In this document: piece by piece, positions 25,971-35,408 of the stretch
Layout: each line of letters begins with the position of its first letter
How positions within the stretch are numbered: position 1 is the first letter of the stretch
NCBI GenBank assembly: GCA_023390115.1
Contig: JAEWDM010000035.1
Location: 62,001-126,000 of the forward strand
Direction of reading: 5' to 3'
DNA from: Bacillota bacterium
Lineage (GTDB): Bacteria > Bacillota > Clostridia > Acetivibrionales > DSM-27016
Length of the DNA: 64,000 nucleotides
Translations under genes and position numbers: made by a program
The notes under the pieces: model-generated
What the model saw: only the letters and a program-made list of their open reading frames with translations
Database searches by the model: none
What the model was told of the DNA's origin: nothing

Positions 25971-26684
25971 TTAATGCCTTATATTGTGTATTTCATTTAT
26001 ACTCTCCTTACCCTTTGATACATATAGCTGCCCGTCAGTATTTATTGCCGCATAAAACACCTCCCTTTCGGAGCTTATGCTGCTTTTTCCGAGCTGATTA
26101 TGCAGCCATTCCTTGCTCAAATTCAGCCGAGCCAGGTTTTCCTCATATATTTCTCCTTCAACAATCAGCGGGATGGATAATCCCTTATAATTTGTATTCA
26201 GCTTTACTTCATTTGGAGTTAACGGCTGATACTGAGATTTCTTAAGTATGCTGAGCTGGCCTGTGGATTCTATTATGGCAAACTCTACTTCACCGACATC
26301 AAAAATCTCTTTTTCACGAAGCATCATAAGTATTGTATCCATACTATACTTCAGTCTTCTTAAGTTTGCTTTTACAAATTGTCCGTTCTCTATTACAACG
26401 ACAGGCTCAAAGGTAAGCAGCTTCCCCAGCCTTTTGCTTTTTATAATAAGAGCTCCATAAAAATACTGCATAAGCATTATCAGCACCAGCGCATAGGCAA
26501 CGGGCAGATGCTTTATCTCAGGCTCCGCTATGTCGGCGCCAACCACCGAAGCTAAGGTTATAACTACCAGAAAATCAAAGACAGGAATTTCACCTATTTT
26601 CCTTCTTCCCGTGATCAGCGTCATTACCAGAAACAAAAGCATTATAGATATAATTCTTGCTGTAAGTATCAAATAAGTCATCAT
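25971..26684 (-). CDS. DUF421 family membrane protein (YetF-like)
   Basis: This 237-residue protein has three N-terminal spans (about 3-22, 37-56, 62-80) and a soluble C-terminal domain, the layout of YetF/YkjA proteins. The family core is visible in GRRKIGEIPVFDFLVVITL and in ENGQFVKANLRRLKYSMD. Some relatives act in spore membranes, but no role is proven. AGGAGG lies 10 nt before the ATG at 26684. An upstream in-frame start at 26720 would place that site inside the coding region. Confidence 0.85.
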   Translation of the reverse strand: MMTYLILTARIISIMLLFLVMTLITGRRKIGEIPVFDFLVVITLASVVGADIAEPEIKHLPVAYALVLIMLMQYFYGALIIKSKRLGKLLTFEPVVVIENGQFVKANLRRLKYSMDTILMMLREKEIFDVGEVEFAIIESTGQLSILKKSQYQPLTPNEVKLNTNYKGLSIPLIVEGEIYEENLARLNLSKEWLHNQLGKSSISSEREVFYAAINTDGQLYVSKGKESINEIHNIRH

Positions 26685-26712
26685 CGGGCTTGTACCTCCT
26701 TTACCCAGTATT

Positions 26713-26752
26713 TTATCCACTTTTTAATATTTATTTTAATAAGTTATCCACA
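26713..26752. other. Two DnaA-box-like sites
   Basis: TTATCCACT (26713-26721) and an exact TTATCCACA (26744-26752) lie in direct orientation upstream of the DUF421 gene, about 32 kb from oriC. Two boxes this close could be a DnaA-titration or DnaA-regulated promoter site, or chance in AT-rich DNA. Confidence 0.35.
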
Positions 26753-26834
26753 TTTGAATAACATTCTTATCATAACTGTCTATAATTATAAAAATCAGGC
26801 ATACTTATATCTCTGATTTTCCCGGCATAAACAA

Positions 26835-26869
26835 AAATACGGCGCCTCATATTTTGAGATGCCGTATTT
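26835..26869 (-). terminator. Terminator of the Bce-type ABC operon
   Basis: A 9-bp AAATACGGC/GCCGTATTT stem with a partly paired inner loop lies 31 bp after the permease stop. On the minus strand it runs into a T-rich tail (five T, G, three T). Confidence 0.8.
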
Positions 26870-26899
26870 TATAAAGCGGGTAAGGACATAAGTGCTTTC

Positions 26900-28948
26900 T
26901 TACCGCCGGACAATCCTGTAATAAGCCTTAGCCGTAAAGCGGTAAACAAATATATATGCAAGTGCAAAAAGCACGCTTGTAGCCGCAATGCACATTATTG
27001 TCAAGCCGCTGTTGAACAGCAGGAATACCTCCAGCAGCCGTATAATCATATTGCCCGCCGCCGCCACGTGCAGAAGCGCCGTGGCAAGCGGAAGGAAAAA
27101 TATAATAAGAATTTGCTTGTTTATCGTGCCCTTCACTTCGTCGTCGCTCATGCCGACCTTTTGCATAATAACAAAGCGTTCTCTGTCATCAAAGCCTTCG
27201 GATATTTGTTTAAAGTAAATAATCAGAATTGTATTTGTCAAAAACAGTATAGCGAAGAAGGCTCCGAGGAAAAGCAGTCCTCCAAATATCCCGTTGCCTT
27301 GCTCACGGCCGGTGAAAATATTTCTGTAAGAATACCCGCTTCCCGTATCCAGCCCGTCCGTAGCTACATCGTAAAGGCGTTCCGGTACGGCCTTGGAATA
27401 AGCTATACAGTCGCTGCTGTCTCCTTTAATGTTAATAACGGTGGTAAATGAGAAGCAATCCCCCCTGCCATTGGAGCTGCTGCCCGCAGCCGGATTAATT
27501 GCGGCTCTCAGCGCAAGAGCGGCAGCATCATCTGAGGCTACAATAAACAGCCTTGTTTGACTCACGGAATTTTTACCTGCAGTAAACCTTGTGCCGGAAA
27601 TAATATTTTTCACAGCATACCTTGTGCCCCCAACAGCTAGCTGTGAGTGGCTTCCGATATCATCATCGGTCAGAAGCAGCAGCTCATGGCTCCCAAGCTC
27701 TTCCTTTTCCCCTGTTACGGTATTATATTCCTCTTCCGTTGTTATATAAACATAAAAGTAGTTATTGTTGTAGTCTTCCGTACCTGCAATGAGCTCGCCA
27801 TTTTTATTTTTGAATATAAATTCACCATTTTTTATAATGAGGTTGTCACTGAGGGACTTGTAGCTGTATACACTTTCAATGGTAATGCGGTGCTCCCGTG
27901 CCAGCGCCTCAATCGTCTCGGCGGCTTTGCCGGCATTGGGAAGCTGTGCATAATTTTTATTATAATCTATCGATATAACCAAATCATTCGGATTCTGAAC
28001 CGAAAGTATTTCCTCCTGTCCGAAATAGAGAGCGCAGCAGCTCGAAACCGTCACCAGCACCATAGTGGAAAGAATACAGATGTTATAAAGCCCCGAGGCA
28101 TTTTGCTTCAAACGGTGCATAAGTCCCGATACAGCTATGAAGTTTCCCGGCTGATAATAGTACCCTTTATTCCTTTTCAAAGCACGGAGCAAAAACACAC
28201 TTCCCGCAGTAAAGAGCATCCAGGTAGCGATTATAACCAGTATAACCGCAGGCCAGAAAAGCCCCAGTGCCGCCGCGGGAATTTTCGCCGTAATGGATAC
28301 GGTGTATGCTGTACACAGAAGAATCAGCCCTATAATTGTCAGAGGAACAGCTCCCCGTACCTTCTTTTCACCCTTTCTTTTCCCTGAAAGCAGTTCGACA
28401 GGATTGGCAAGGCGCACCTGATTAAGATTGTAAACTGTGGTAAGCACAAATATGCCCGTGAATATCGCGGCAGTGACAGCAAACGCAGAAGGGGACAGCA
28501 CATATTTACTGTCCGGCGCAGTTTTCACAATTTTAAGCAGCAGCATAAAAGCCAGCTTGCCGAATACAACTCCAAACAGAAAGCCCAGTCCCATAGAAGC
28601 GGTATTGAGCATAGCACTTTCCCACAGAATAATTTTGCCTACATGGCGCTTCTCTAACCCCAGAACTGCATAAAGCCCGAATTCCTGCTTGCGGCGCTTA
28701 ATGAGAAAGCTGTTTATATACAGCATGTAAGCAACGGTAAACAAGCTCATTACAACAAGGCCAAATGTGAGCATTGCCTGCATTGTCGGACCAAAGCTCA
28801 TGTTTGAAATGCTTTTTGAGAACACTATGTTTATGATTATAAAATACATAGAAGACATAATTACTGTTGCAATGACATAGGGAATGTACATTCTCTTGTT
28901 GCGTATCAGATTACCCCTTGCCAGCTTACGAAACAATCCCTTACCCAA
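26900..28948 (-). CDS. BceB-type FtsX-fold ABC permease
   Basis: This protein of about 682 residues has the BceB layout of ten membrane spans. A helix near residue 20-50 comes first, then groups of spans. A large extracellular domain (about residues 320-530) lies between spans seven and eight, with the last three spans at the C-terminus. Such permeases confer resistance to, and sense, peptide antibiotics acting on the cell wall. The TTG at 28948 is the likely start: GGAGG lies 8 nt before it and inside the ATPase gene, whose end overlaps by 8 bp. It pairs with the ATPase and the two-component genes upstream. Confidence 0.9.
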   Translation of the reverse strand: MGKGLFRKLARGNLIRNKRMYIPYVIATVIMSSMYFIIINIVFSKSISNMSFGPTMQAMLTFGLVVMSLFTVAYMLYINSFLIKRRKQEFGLYAVLGLEKRHVGKIILWESAMLNTASMGLGFLFGVVFGKLAFMLLLKIVKTAPDSKYVLSPSAFAVTAAIFTGIFVLTTVYNLNQVRLANPVELLSGKRKGEKKVRGAVPLTIIGLILLCTAYTVSITAKIPAAALGLFWPAVILVIIATWMLFTAGSVFLLRALKRNKGYYYQPGNFIAVSGLMHRLKQNASGLYNICILSTMVLVTVSSCCALYFGQEEILSVQNPNDLVISIDYNKNYAQLPNAGKAAETIEALAREHRITIESVYSYKSLSDNLIIKNGEFIFKNKNGELIAGTEDYNNNYFYVYITTEEEYNTVTGEKEELGSHELLLLTDDDIGSHSQLAVGGTRYAVKNIISGTRFTAGKNSVSQTRLFIVASDDAAALALRAAINPAAGSSSNGRGDCFSFTTVINIKGDSSDCIAYSKAVPERLYDVATDGLDTGSGYSYRNIFTGREQGNGIFGGLLFLGAFFAILFLTNTILIIYFKQISEGFDDRERFVIMQKVGMSDDEVKGTINKQILIIFFLPLATALLHVAAAGNMIIRLLEVFLLFNSGLTIMCIAATSVLFALAYIFVYRFTAKAYYRIVRR

Positions 28949-29708
28949 TGTCCGCACCTCCGTCAGATAATACTGACAGCGTTGACACAACCTTGTCAAA
29001 GAACTCGCGCCGTGTGCTTTCGCCCTTGTACAACTGGCTGAACAGCTCTCCGTCCTTTATAAAAAGAACGCGGGAGGCATAGCTTGCCGCCATTGCACTG
29101 TGTGTGACCATAAGAATAGTCTGACCGCTGTGATTCAATTTTGCGAATATATCAAGCAAATTGGCAGAAGCCTTGGAGTCTAAAGCGCCCGTGGGCTCAT
29201 CAGCGAGAATCAGCTTAGGCCCCGTTATAACCGCCCTGGCAACAGCCGTACGCTGCTTTTCCCCGCCTGAAATTTCATACGGAAATTTATCAAGAAGCTC
29301 CTGTATTGCCAATTCTGCCGCAAGAGGCCGAAGCCTCTTCTCCATTTCCTCTACCGCAGTGCCTGCAAGCACAAGCGGAAGAAGAATATTGTCCTTAACA
29401 GAAAAGGTATCTAAGAGATTAAAGTCCTGAAACACAAAGCCAAGATTGCTTCTTCTAAAAACCGATATTTCCTTGTCCTTTATTGTATTAAAGCTTTTTC
29501 CATCCATAATAATCTCACCGGAGGTGGGCTTATCGAGAGAAGCTATGATGTTTAAAAGTGTTGTCTTGCCTGATCCCGATGCACCCATGACAGCAATAAA
29601 CTCGCCTTTGTTCACCTCAAAGCTCACGTCTGTCAGTGCCATGCACTGTTTTCCTCCCAGCCTTGTATTATATATCTTTTTTATATGCCGTACCTTTAGC
29701 AGTTCCAT
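28941..29708 (-). CDS. BceA-type ABC ATPase
   Basis: This 255-residue ATPase of the MacB/LolD/BceA group has Walker A GASGSGKTT, signature ISGGEKQRTAVARA and Walker B LILADEPTGALD. It powers the BceB-like permease. An AAGGAG site precedes the ATG. The TTACA-N4-TGTAA dyad about 107 bp upstream and a TATACT -10 at 29760-29755 suggest induction by the adjacent response regulator. Confidence 0.93.
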   Translation of the reverse strand: MELLKVRHIKKIYNTRLGGKQCMALTDVSFEVNKGEFIAVMGASGSGKTTLLNIIASLDKPTSGEIIMDGKSFNTIKDKEISVFRRSNLGFVFQDFNLLDTFSVKDNILLPLVLAGTAVEEMEKRLRPLAAELAIQELLDKFPYEISGGEKQRTAVARAVITGPKLILADEPTGALDSKASANLLDIFAKLNHSGQTILMVTHSAMAASYASRVLFIKDGELFSQLYKGESTRREFFDKVVSTLSVLSDGGADIG

Positions 29709-29754
29709 TTTACGCTCCTTAACTTTAAATTATATTTCCTGGCCTTTTGTAAAA

Positions 29755-29760
29755 AGTATA
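29755..29760 (-). promoter_or_regulatory. Extended -10 element of the Bce ABC operon
   Basis: On the minus strand TTTTGCTATACT gives an extended TGn -10 about 47 bp before the ATPase ATG. No good -35 is visible, as expected for an activator-dependent promoter. Confidence 0.5.
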
Positions 29761-29814
29761 GCAAAAGGAGAAATGTGTCGCCATATACGCAGGCTTACAC
29801 TTCTCCCTTTAAAA

Positions 29815-29830
29815 CTTACATTATTGTAAG
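29815..29830. promoter_or_regulatory. BceR-type response-regulator site
   Basis: CTTACATTATTGTAAG is a perfect dyad that fits the TNACA-N4-TGTAA motif I recall for BceR-like regulators. It lies about 55 bp upstream of the extended -10 of the ABC operon and just after the kinase stop. Confidence 0.7.
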
Positions 29831-29845
29831 GTTTGTCCCGTCTTA

Positions 29846-30832
29846 TCATTCAGCCATTCCAAGCCTGTCAGGAAATATAAGCCTTGCCTTGGTACCGACC
29901 CCCGGCGCTGAAGTAATTACTATCTCTATTGCAAGGTGATCCGCCACGCGCTTTGCCATATAAAGCCCGATACCGCTTGCGCGCTGATCCAGCCTTCCGT
30001 TATACCCTGTATAGCCCTTTTCAAAAATGCGGGCGAGGTCCTCAGAGCGTATTCCAATGCCTGTATCCTGAATAACCAGACCCTCTTCGTCAAAGCTGAT
30101 CGTTATTGTTCCCCGCAAGGTATACTTTACTGCATTTGAAAGCATCTGCTCTATTATAAAGCTGAGCCATTTGCTGTCTGTAGTCACAGTTTGGTCTATA
30201 CCGCCCAGTTTTATGGAAAGCTCACGGCAGCTAAACAGCACGGCAAACTTTTTAAGGCTTTGCCTGACAATTGCACCGAGAGAATATTCCCGTATTACAA
30301 GATCACTTGACAGATCCTCAAGCTTTACATATTGCAGTGCCATTTCAACATACCGCTCTATCTTAAACAGCTCCTGCCTGAAGAGAGAAGCCTCGCCCCT
30401 GCCGCTGTCCAATGCCAGCCGCATCGCTGAAATGGGGATTTTTATCTGATGCAGCCACATGGTATAGTAATCCATTTGCTCTCCGTGTGCAGAGGAAATT
30501 GCATTTGAATGCTCTTCTACTATTTTGTACAGACTGCCTATTATTTGCTGGTATTGCCATTCGATATTGTCGTCTGTGTTTGGGAAACGGTGTGAATATT
30601 CGCATATATGCCGGTTTATTTCCTCAAGATGCTTTTTCTTACGGAAAAACCTGCTCAAATCATACACAAGCCAAAGTAAAAGCAGGAAGGTGCAGATTGA
30701 AATACCATACGCTAACGCATTCATATCTATTTCATAGACATAAAAAATTGCAAAAAATACGGCTGCAAAGCAGATGTAAAACAGCAGCACAGCCCTTCGG
30801 CTTTGAAGATACAGCTTAATCGTGTACAACAT
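29846..30832 (-). CDS. BceS-type intramembrane-sensing histidine kinase
   Basis: This 328-residue kinase has two membrane spans near the N-terminus (about 13-30 and 37-57) with almost no extracellular loop, the hallmark of BceS kinases. They take their signal from the ABC transporter. The phospho-acceptor region is in WLHQIKIPISAMRL. The ATPase boxes follow: N box EQMLSNAVKY, G1 DTGIGI, G2 GIGLYMAK. The ATG at 30832 lies inside the end of the regulator gene (17-nt overlap). Confidence 0.92.
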   Translation of the reverse strand: MLYTIKLYLQSRRAVLLFYICFAAVFFAIFYVYEIDMNALAYGISICTFLLLLWLVYDLSRFFRKKKHLEEINRHICEYSHRFPNTDDNIEWQYQQIIGSLYKIVEEHSNAISSAHGEQMDYYTMWLHQIKIPISAMRLALDSGRGEASLFRQELFKIERYVEMALQYVKLEDLSSDLVIREYSLGAIVRQSLKKFAVLFSCRELSIKLGGIDQTVTTDSKWLSFIIEQMLSNAVKYTLRGTITISFDEEGLVIQDTGIGIRSEDLARIFEKGYTGYNGRLDQRASGIGLYMAKRVADHLAIEIVITSAPGVGTKARLIFPDRLGMAE

Positions 30833-31490
30833 ACCCTGCACCCTTTTTAGTTACAATAAAGTCCGAAAGCCCTATGTCCCCAAGCTTCCTTCTCAGGCGA
30901 TTAATGTTTACTGCAAGGGTGTTTCCGTCTATAAAGCTGTCGCTGTCCCACAGGGCCTGCATGAGCTGCTCCCTTGATACAATGTTGTTTTTGTTTTCAA
31001 TAAGTGACCGCAAAATTCTCAGCTCATTCCTTGTAAGATCTATACTCCGGCTTCCATGTACAAGTGCTCCCCGGCCCACATCAAGCTCAGCTCCCCCTGC
31101 TTCAAGAATAGACCTGTCACTGTAGTAGCTGTATGTTCGCCTCAGCAGGGCATGTATTTTCGCAATAAGCACATCCATAGAGAACGGCTTTGTTACGTAG
31201 TCATCTCCCCCCATGTTTACCGCCATGACAATGTCCATATTCTCAGCATGGGAAGATAAAAACAGAATGGGAGCGCTGGATTTTTTGCGTATCTCAGCGC
31301 ACCAGTAATATCCGTTATAGAACGGCAGAGAAATATCAAGCAGCACAATATGAGGCTGATTACTGTCAAAGGCAGCCATAACATCCTGAAAATCCGTAAC
31401 AGCACTGGCATGAAAGCCCCATTTTTTCATATTGTCAGACAGTAGTCCCGCTATTGTAATATCATCCTCGACAATCAGTATACGATACAC
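30816..31490 (-). CDS. BceR-type OmpR-family response regulator
   Basis: This 224-residue regulator has a receiver domain with the phosphorylated Asp in HIVLLDISLPFYNGY and conserved Lys in YVTKPF. An OmpR-type winged helix follows, with DLTRNELRILRSLIENKN and AVNINRLRRKLG. The start is a GTG at 31490 with GGAGG 6 nt upstream; a longer frame from 31511 contains that site. It is co-transcribed with the kinase and probably activates the ABC operon. Confidence 0.92.
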   Translation of the reverse strand: MYRILIVEDDITIAGLLSDNMKKWGFHASAVTDFQDVMAAFDSNQPHIVLLDISLPFYNGYYWCAEIRKKSSAPILFLSSHAENMDIVMAVNMGGDDYVTKPFSMDVLIAKIHALLRRTYSYYSDRSILEAGGAELDVGRGALVHGSRSIDLTRNELRILRSLIENKNNIVSREQLMQALWDSDSFIDGNTLAVNINRLRRKLGDIGLSDFIVTKKGAGYVVHD

Positions 31491-31809
31491 CGCACACCTC
31501 CGCCTCTGCATCCTTTACTATACTTAATTTCTTCATCCTTATTACACCCTGTACAAATAATTTTTACCAAGTATATCATAAATAATTCAAAAGTAAAAGC
31601 ATGTGCTTTGCAGTATATAAAGAGCTTCAGGCTTTTTGCCATGCTTTGTAAACTTATGGTATTGCTTTTTTGTTTTATAAAAGTTACTATTAATTATAGT
31701 TAATCTGGCAGATAAGTTATGTTTACCGCTTATTAAAACGGGTATATACAGGTACACTTTATATTCCGGACGAATTTATCCCCAAGGCTTTCACAGAGGA
31801 TGGAGAAAA

Positions 31810-33639
31810 ATGACTGCAAAGCTCATATTAAATAAGTTTACAGAACATATAAACCACCAAATTCACAGCATTCGCACAAAGCTTTTTATAACCTATTTTA
31901 TAATTATTCTTATTTTGGTGATGGGTATAGGAGCAGCTTCCTATAACTTTTCCAGCAGGTCTGTGGAAGAGAAGCTTCAGGAAGCCAATACAGAGCTGAT
32001 AAATCAGATAAACTTAAATCTTGAATCAAATTTCTTTCATATCCGAAATATTATGCTGATACCCTATAATAATTCCGAGTATATAACGGGAGCTAATGTT
32101 TACTCCAATATGAGTGAAATTGACCGGATCAGCTTTCAGAGAAAAATGAGTGATTATTTTCTTCGCTCGCTGTATATAACCGCACGCAGCGATCTGGAGA
32201 ATTTCTTCATATTTTCCAATGACGGAAGAATGCTGTTTACAAGCAGCGGAGAGACAGAAGACTACAGCCGGAATAATTTCGGCAGTCAGGAATGGGTAAA
32301 AAGTACAATTGACAAAAATGGCTCCATTTATTTCAGCAGCGCTTATACAAAAACAGTACGTGGACTTAAAAAAATATTATTTTCTACCTCCATTAAAATA
32401 AAGGATATCTCAAACACAAATAACTTCAGTATTGTTAAGGCCGAGTTTAACTTTGACATGATATCGGAAACTTTCAGTTCAGATGCAATTGGAAAGGACT
32501 CTGAAACAATACTTATAGATAATAAGGGTCAGGTCATATATTCCACAAACGGCAGATCTCCCGTTACAGCTCTGGACTCCGCAATTGTTTCACAAATGCC
32601 TGGGAATAAAGGTACATTCTGGGCTGAAACCGGAGGACGGCAATATATGATTTCCTATGCAAAATCGGCTATTTCAGGCTGGAATATAATATCCATGATC
32701 CCAAGAGAACAGATTTTTGAGGCTTCCGATAAAATAAGGAGCATGACCGTCATCGTTTCTGTAATTGCACTGGTGCTTTCCGCGCTGATATCTCTTGTAA
32801 TGTCCTCAATGATTACAAAACCCCTCCTCAAGCTGGACTACATGGTAGACAGCGTAAGGAAGGGAGACTTAAGCGTCAGGATAGAAGGAAACAGCAAGGA
32901 TGAAATAGGAAGAATTTATTCTGTTTTCAATATGCTGATTGAAGAGGTTAATTCACTGATTGAGACTAAATATATATACCAGATAAAAGAGAGAGAGTAT
33001 GAGCTTAACCTTCTGCATGCCCAAATTAACCCCCATTTTCTGTACAACACCCTTGATACAATACGTGCAATGGCAGACATGCAGCACGCCGACGATGTTG
33101 TCCATATGATTAACCTGCTTGCAGATATGCTCAGATACAGTATTAAAAGCATCAATGAGCCTGTTACGGTAAAACAGGAGCTTGATCATGCAGCAGCATA
33201 TCTTACAATTTGCAGTATACGCTTTGGCGAAAAAATCGATTTTGCAATTGATGTTGAAGATTCCGTAATGGAGTATAAAATTCCCAGGCTTATTCTCCAG
33301 CCTGTTATAGAAAACTGTATACGGCATGGACATTCGCATGACCGGAGAAAAGAATTTATATTGGTTACCGGAGGAAGAGAAAAGCACTCTCTTGTTTTTA
33401 CAGTTAAGGATAATGGCTCAGGTATGCACGAGGATATTCTTAAGCGGGTAAAAAAAAATCTGTATACAGATGAAGCTGCAAGCTTCACAGGCAAAAGCGG
33501 CAGCATAGGCCTTAGCAACATAAACAGCAGACTCAGACTGCTTTACGGAGAAGGGCAGTATATTACAGTTTCCAGTTTGTTAAATGCCGGAACAGAGGTT
33601 AGGCTGCATGTACCGTTAACGGATACGTCAGCAAACTGA
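31810..33639 (+). CDS. YesM-type sensor histidine kinase
   Basis: This 609-residue membrane kinase has a first span at about residues 22-44 and a large extracellular sensor region (about 45-300, dCache-like). A second span (about 305-327) is followed by a HAMP domain and the His-kinase motif AQINPHFLYNTLDTIRAM. The ATPase boxes are PVIENCIRHG and GSIGLSNINSRL. This family reads carbohydrate signals and pairs with AraC-type regulators, as here. The upstream 31491-31809 region holds divergent promoters that I cannot place with confidence. Confidence 0.93.
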   Translation: MTAKLILNKFTEHINHQIHSIRTKLFITYFIIILILVMGIGAASYNFSSRSVEEKLQEANTELINQINLNLESNFFHIRNIMLIPYNNSEYITGANVYSNMSEIDRISFQRKMSDYFLRSLYITARSDLENFFIFSNDGRMLFTSSGETEDYSRNNFGSQEWVKSTIDKNGSIYFSSAYTKTVRGLKKILFSTSIKIKDISNTNNFSIVKAEFNFDMISETFSSDAIGKDSETILIDNKGQVIYSTNGRSPVTALDSAIVSQMPGNKGTFWAETGGRQYMISYAKSAISGWNIISMIPREQIFEASDKIRSMTVIVSVIALVLSALISLVMSSMITKPLLKLDYMVDSVRKGDLSVRIEGNSKDEIGRIYSVFNMLIEEVNSLIETKYIYQIKEREYELNLLHAQINPHFLYNTLDTIRAMADMQHADDVVHMINLLADMLRYSIKSINEPVTVKQELDHAAAYLTICSIRFGEKIDFAIDVEDSVMEYKIPRLILQPVIENCIRHGHSHDRRKEFILVTGGREKHSLVFTVKDNGSGMHEDILKRVKKNLYTDEAASFTGKSGSIGLSNINSRLRLLYGEGQYITVSSLLNAGTEVRLHVPLTDTSAN

Positions 33640-33659
33640 TTGATAAGGAGGAGCTTGCT

Positions 33660-35255
33660 TTGAGGGTACTTGTGGTAGATGATGAAATCTATATACGTAA
33701 GGGAATTATCAATGCCGTTTCATGGAAGCAGCTTGGGCTTGAGCTTGCCGGAGAAGCTGAAGACGGCTATGAGGCTCTTGATATGATAAAGAAGCTTTCT
33801 CCCGATATTATTATTATGGACATGAAAATGCCCGGAATGGATGGAGTAGGCTTAATTCATTCTTTAAAGAAAAGTCATCCTGAAATCAGCTTTATAGTCA
33901 TCAGTGCCTATTCTGACTTTGAGTTTACACGTGAAGCTATCGTCAACAAAGCTTTTGATTATATATTGAAGCCCGTTAAAAAGGACGAGCTTAACGCAGT
34001 TCTGGAAAGATGCATCTCCGACCTGAAAAAACAAAAAGCCCTAAACGGAGCCGCCAAAGCAGAAAATAATGATATAAACAGCCCTGAAGCGGTCTTGAAA
34101 AGGCTTATTTTTGAGGCACCCTCTACCGAAGCCGAGCTGGAGAAAAACACTATAATTATAAGCAGGGCCTTGAGCTCCTCCAAGGGACTCTGCTGTGTTT
34201 GTAAAATAGATAACTTATACCATGCCACAAAGCACTTATCAGAAGCTGATCCCCTTGATGCAATGAAGTCCAATGTAGTTAAGGCTCTTATGAGCACCTC
34301 CGCCAGACACATTGTATTCATAAGCAAGAGTGAGCAGGAGGTCGTGGCGGCTGTTTCATTGGATAAACCGGATAAAGACTTTTTTTCCGCCCTGGCGAGA
34401 AATATCAAAGCCTTCTGCAGCTTCACCATCAGCATCGGAATAGGAGGAACGGCAGAGAAGCCCTCGGATCTGATCTCTTCGTACAAGCAAGCAGTTAAAG
34501 CAGTTAAAATGAAAAGGCTTGGCGACAACAGCGCTGTTATTGATTTTAAAAGCCTTCCCGAAGAAACGTCGAACGATATTAACCTCTCTGCTTCAAGCAT
34601 GAACCTTTTCCTGAACACTTTAAAATCCGGGGATGAAAATAAATCTATAGAATTATTCAACAAGATATTATCGGATTTGTACAACATGAAGTTCAGCATA
34701 TATTCCTTGCAGAAGAACATGATTATACTGCTCGGAGATATAGAAAAGCTGCTGAACGCTTCGGGCACAAGCATAGACAGTGAATGTGGCAAAAGCAGCT
34801 TTACGTATGTAAGCAGCATTATGGTAGCGTTCAGCTCAGATGAAATGCAGGAAATTTTTCGGCCTCTGATAACAAGCCTTTCTATCTTTTTCAGCAGGAA
34901 AAATAAAAAGGGCGGCAAGAAAATAGTCTGTGAGATCGTACAGAGTATGAATGATGAGTATTTTAAGCAGATATCACTATACGGCTATGCAAAGCAATAT
35001 TTTCTAAACCCGGACTATCTCGGAAGAATATTCAAACAGGAAACGGGCAAAAGCTTTATAGACTTCCTCACCGAGCTGCGGATAAAAAAAGCCATGGAGC
35101 TGATAGAAAAAAATACCTTTGCCTATTATTATGAGGTAGCTGAGAATGTAGGATATGATGATTACAGCTATTTTTGCAAGGTATTTAAGATGGTCACAGG
35201 CTTGACTCCCGGCGAATACGCCGATTTAACAGCGGGCAGGAATAACGGAATATAA
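33660..35255 (+). CDS. YesN-type response regulator with AraC domain
   Basis: This 531-residue regulator starts with a receiver domain (VDDEIYIRKGI, phosphorylated Asp in IIIMDMKMPGMDG, Lys in YILKPVKK). A middle region of about 270 residues follows, then a C-terminal AraC pair of helix-turn-helices (about 435-530) with NPDYLGRIFKQETGKSF and YDDYSYFCKVFKMVTGLTP. It starts at a TTG with GGAGGAG 8 nt upstream, 20 bp after the kinase. It probably activates the glycan-uptake operon starting at 35409. Confidence 0.93.
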   Translation: MRVLVVDDEIYIRKGIINAVSWKQLGLELAGEAEDGYEALDMIKKLSPDIIIMDMKMPGMDGVGLIHSLKKSHPEISFIVISAYSDFEFTREAIVNKAFDYILKPVKKDELNAVLERCISDLKKQKALNGAAKAENNDINSPEAVLKRLIFEAPSTEAELEKNTIIISRALSSSKGLCCVCKIDNLYHATKHLSEADPLDAMKSNVVKALMSTSARHIVFISKSEQEVVAAVSLDKPDKDFFSALARNIKAFCSFTISIGIGGTAEKPSDLISSYKQAVKAVKMKRLGDNSAVIDFKSLPEETSNDINLSASSMNLFLNTLKSGDENKSIELFNKILSDLYNMKFSIYSLQKNMIILLGDIEKLLNASGTSIDSECGKSSFTYVSSIMVAFSSDEMQEIFRPLITSLSIFFSRKNKKGGKKIVCEIVQSMNDEYFKQISLYGYAKQYFLNPDYLGRIFKQETGKSFIDFLTELRIKKAMELIEKNTFAYYYEVAENVGYDDYSYFCKVFKMVTGLTPGEYADLTAGRNNGI

Positions 35256-35342
35256 AGTACTGCCCCAGTAAGGACAAAATATAGTAGGAATTTTTCATGC
35301 AAACAGGTAGGAATAATACATTCAGAAAAAGTGCAACTTATA

Positions 35343-35369
35343 TATAATTAGAGTTAAGAAGCGCTTCCG
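35343..35369 (+). promoter_or_regulatory. Promoter with cre-like dyad before the glycan operon
   Basis: A perfect TATAAT (35343-35348) lies about 60 bp before the binding-protein ATG. A 10-bp dyad GAAGCGCTTC (35358-35367) follows closely, within a partial match to the CcpA cre consensus. If CcpA binds there, it would block the transcript start under good carbon supply. The -35 is weak, as expected for an activated promoter. Confidence 0.5.
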
Positions 35370-35408
35370 TATTCAAAATAAAATAACTTATGGGAGGTAA
35401 CTATTTTA

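Noticed and set aside
27647..28387. Plus-strand frame of 246 residues opposite the BceB-type permease
   Set aside because: It is an antisense shadow with no ribosome site and no family features.
31535..31556. TTACA-CCC-TGTAC dyad upstream of the BceR-type gene
   Set aside because: The spacer is 3 nt rather than 4 and the right half is imperfect, so I do not call it an autoregulatory site.
33959..34918. Long minus-strand frame (319 residues) opposite the YesN gene
   Set aside because: It is fully inside a well-supported gene on the other strand, is Ser/Leu-rich and matches no family.
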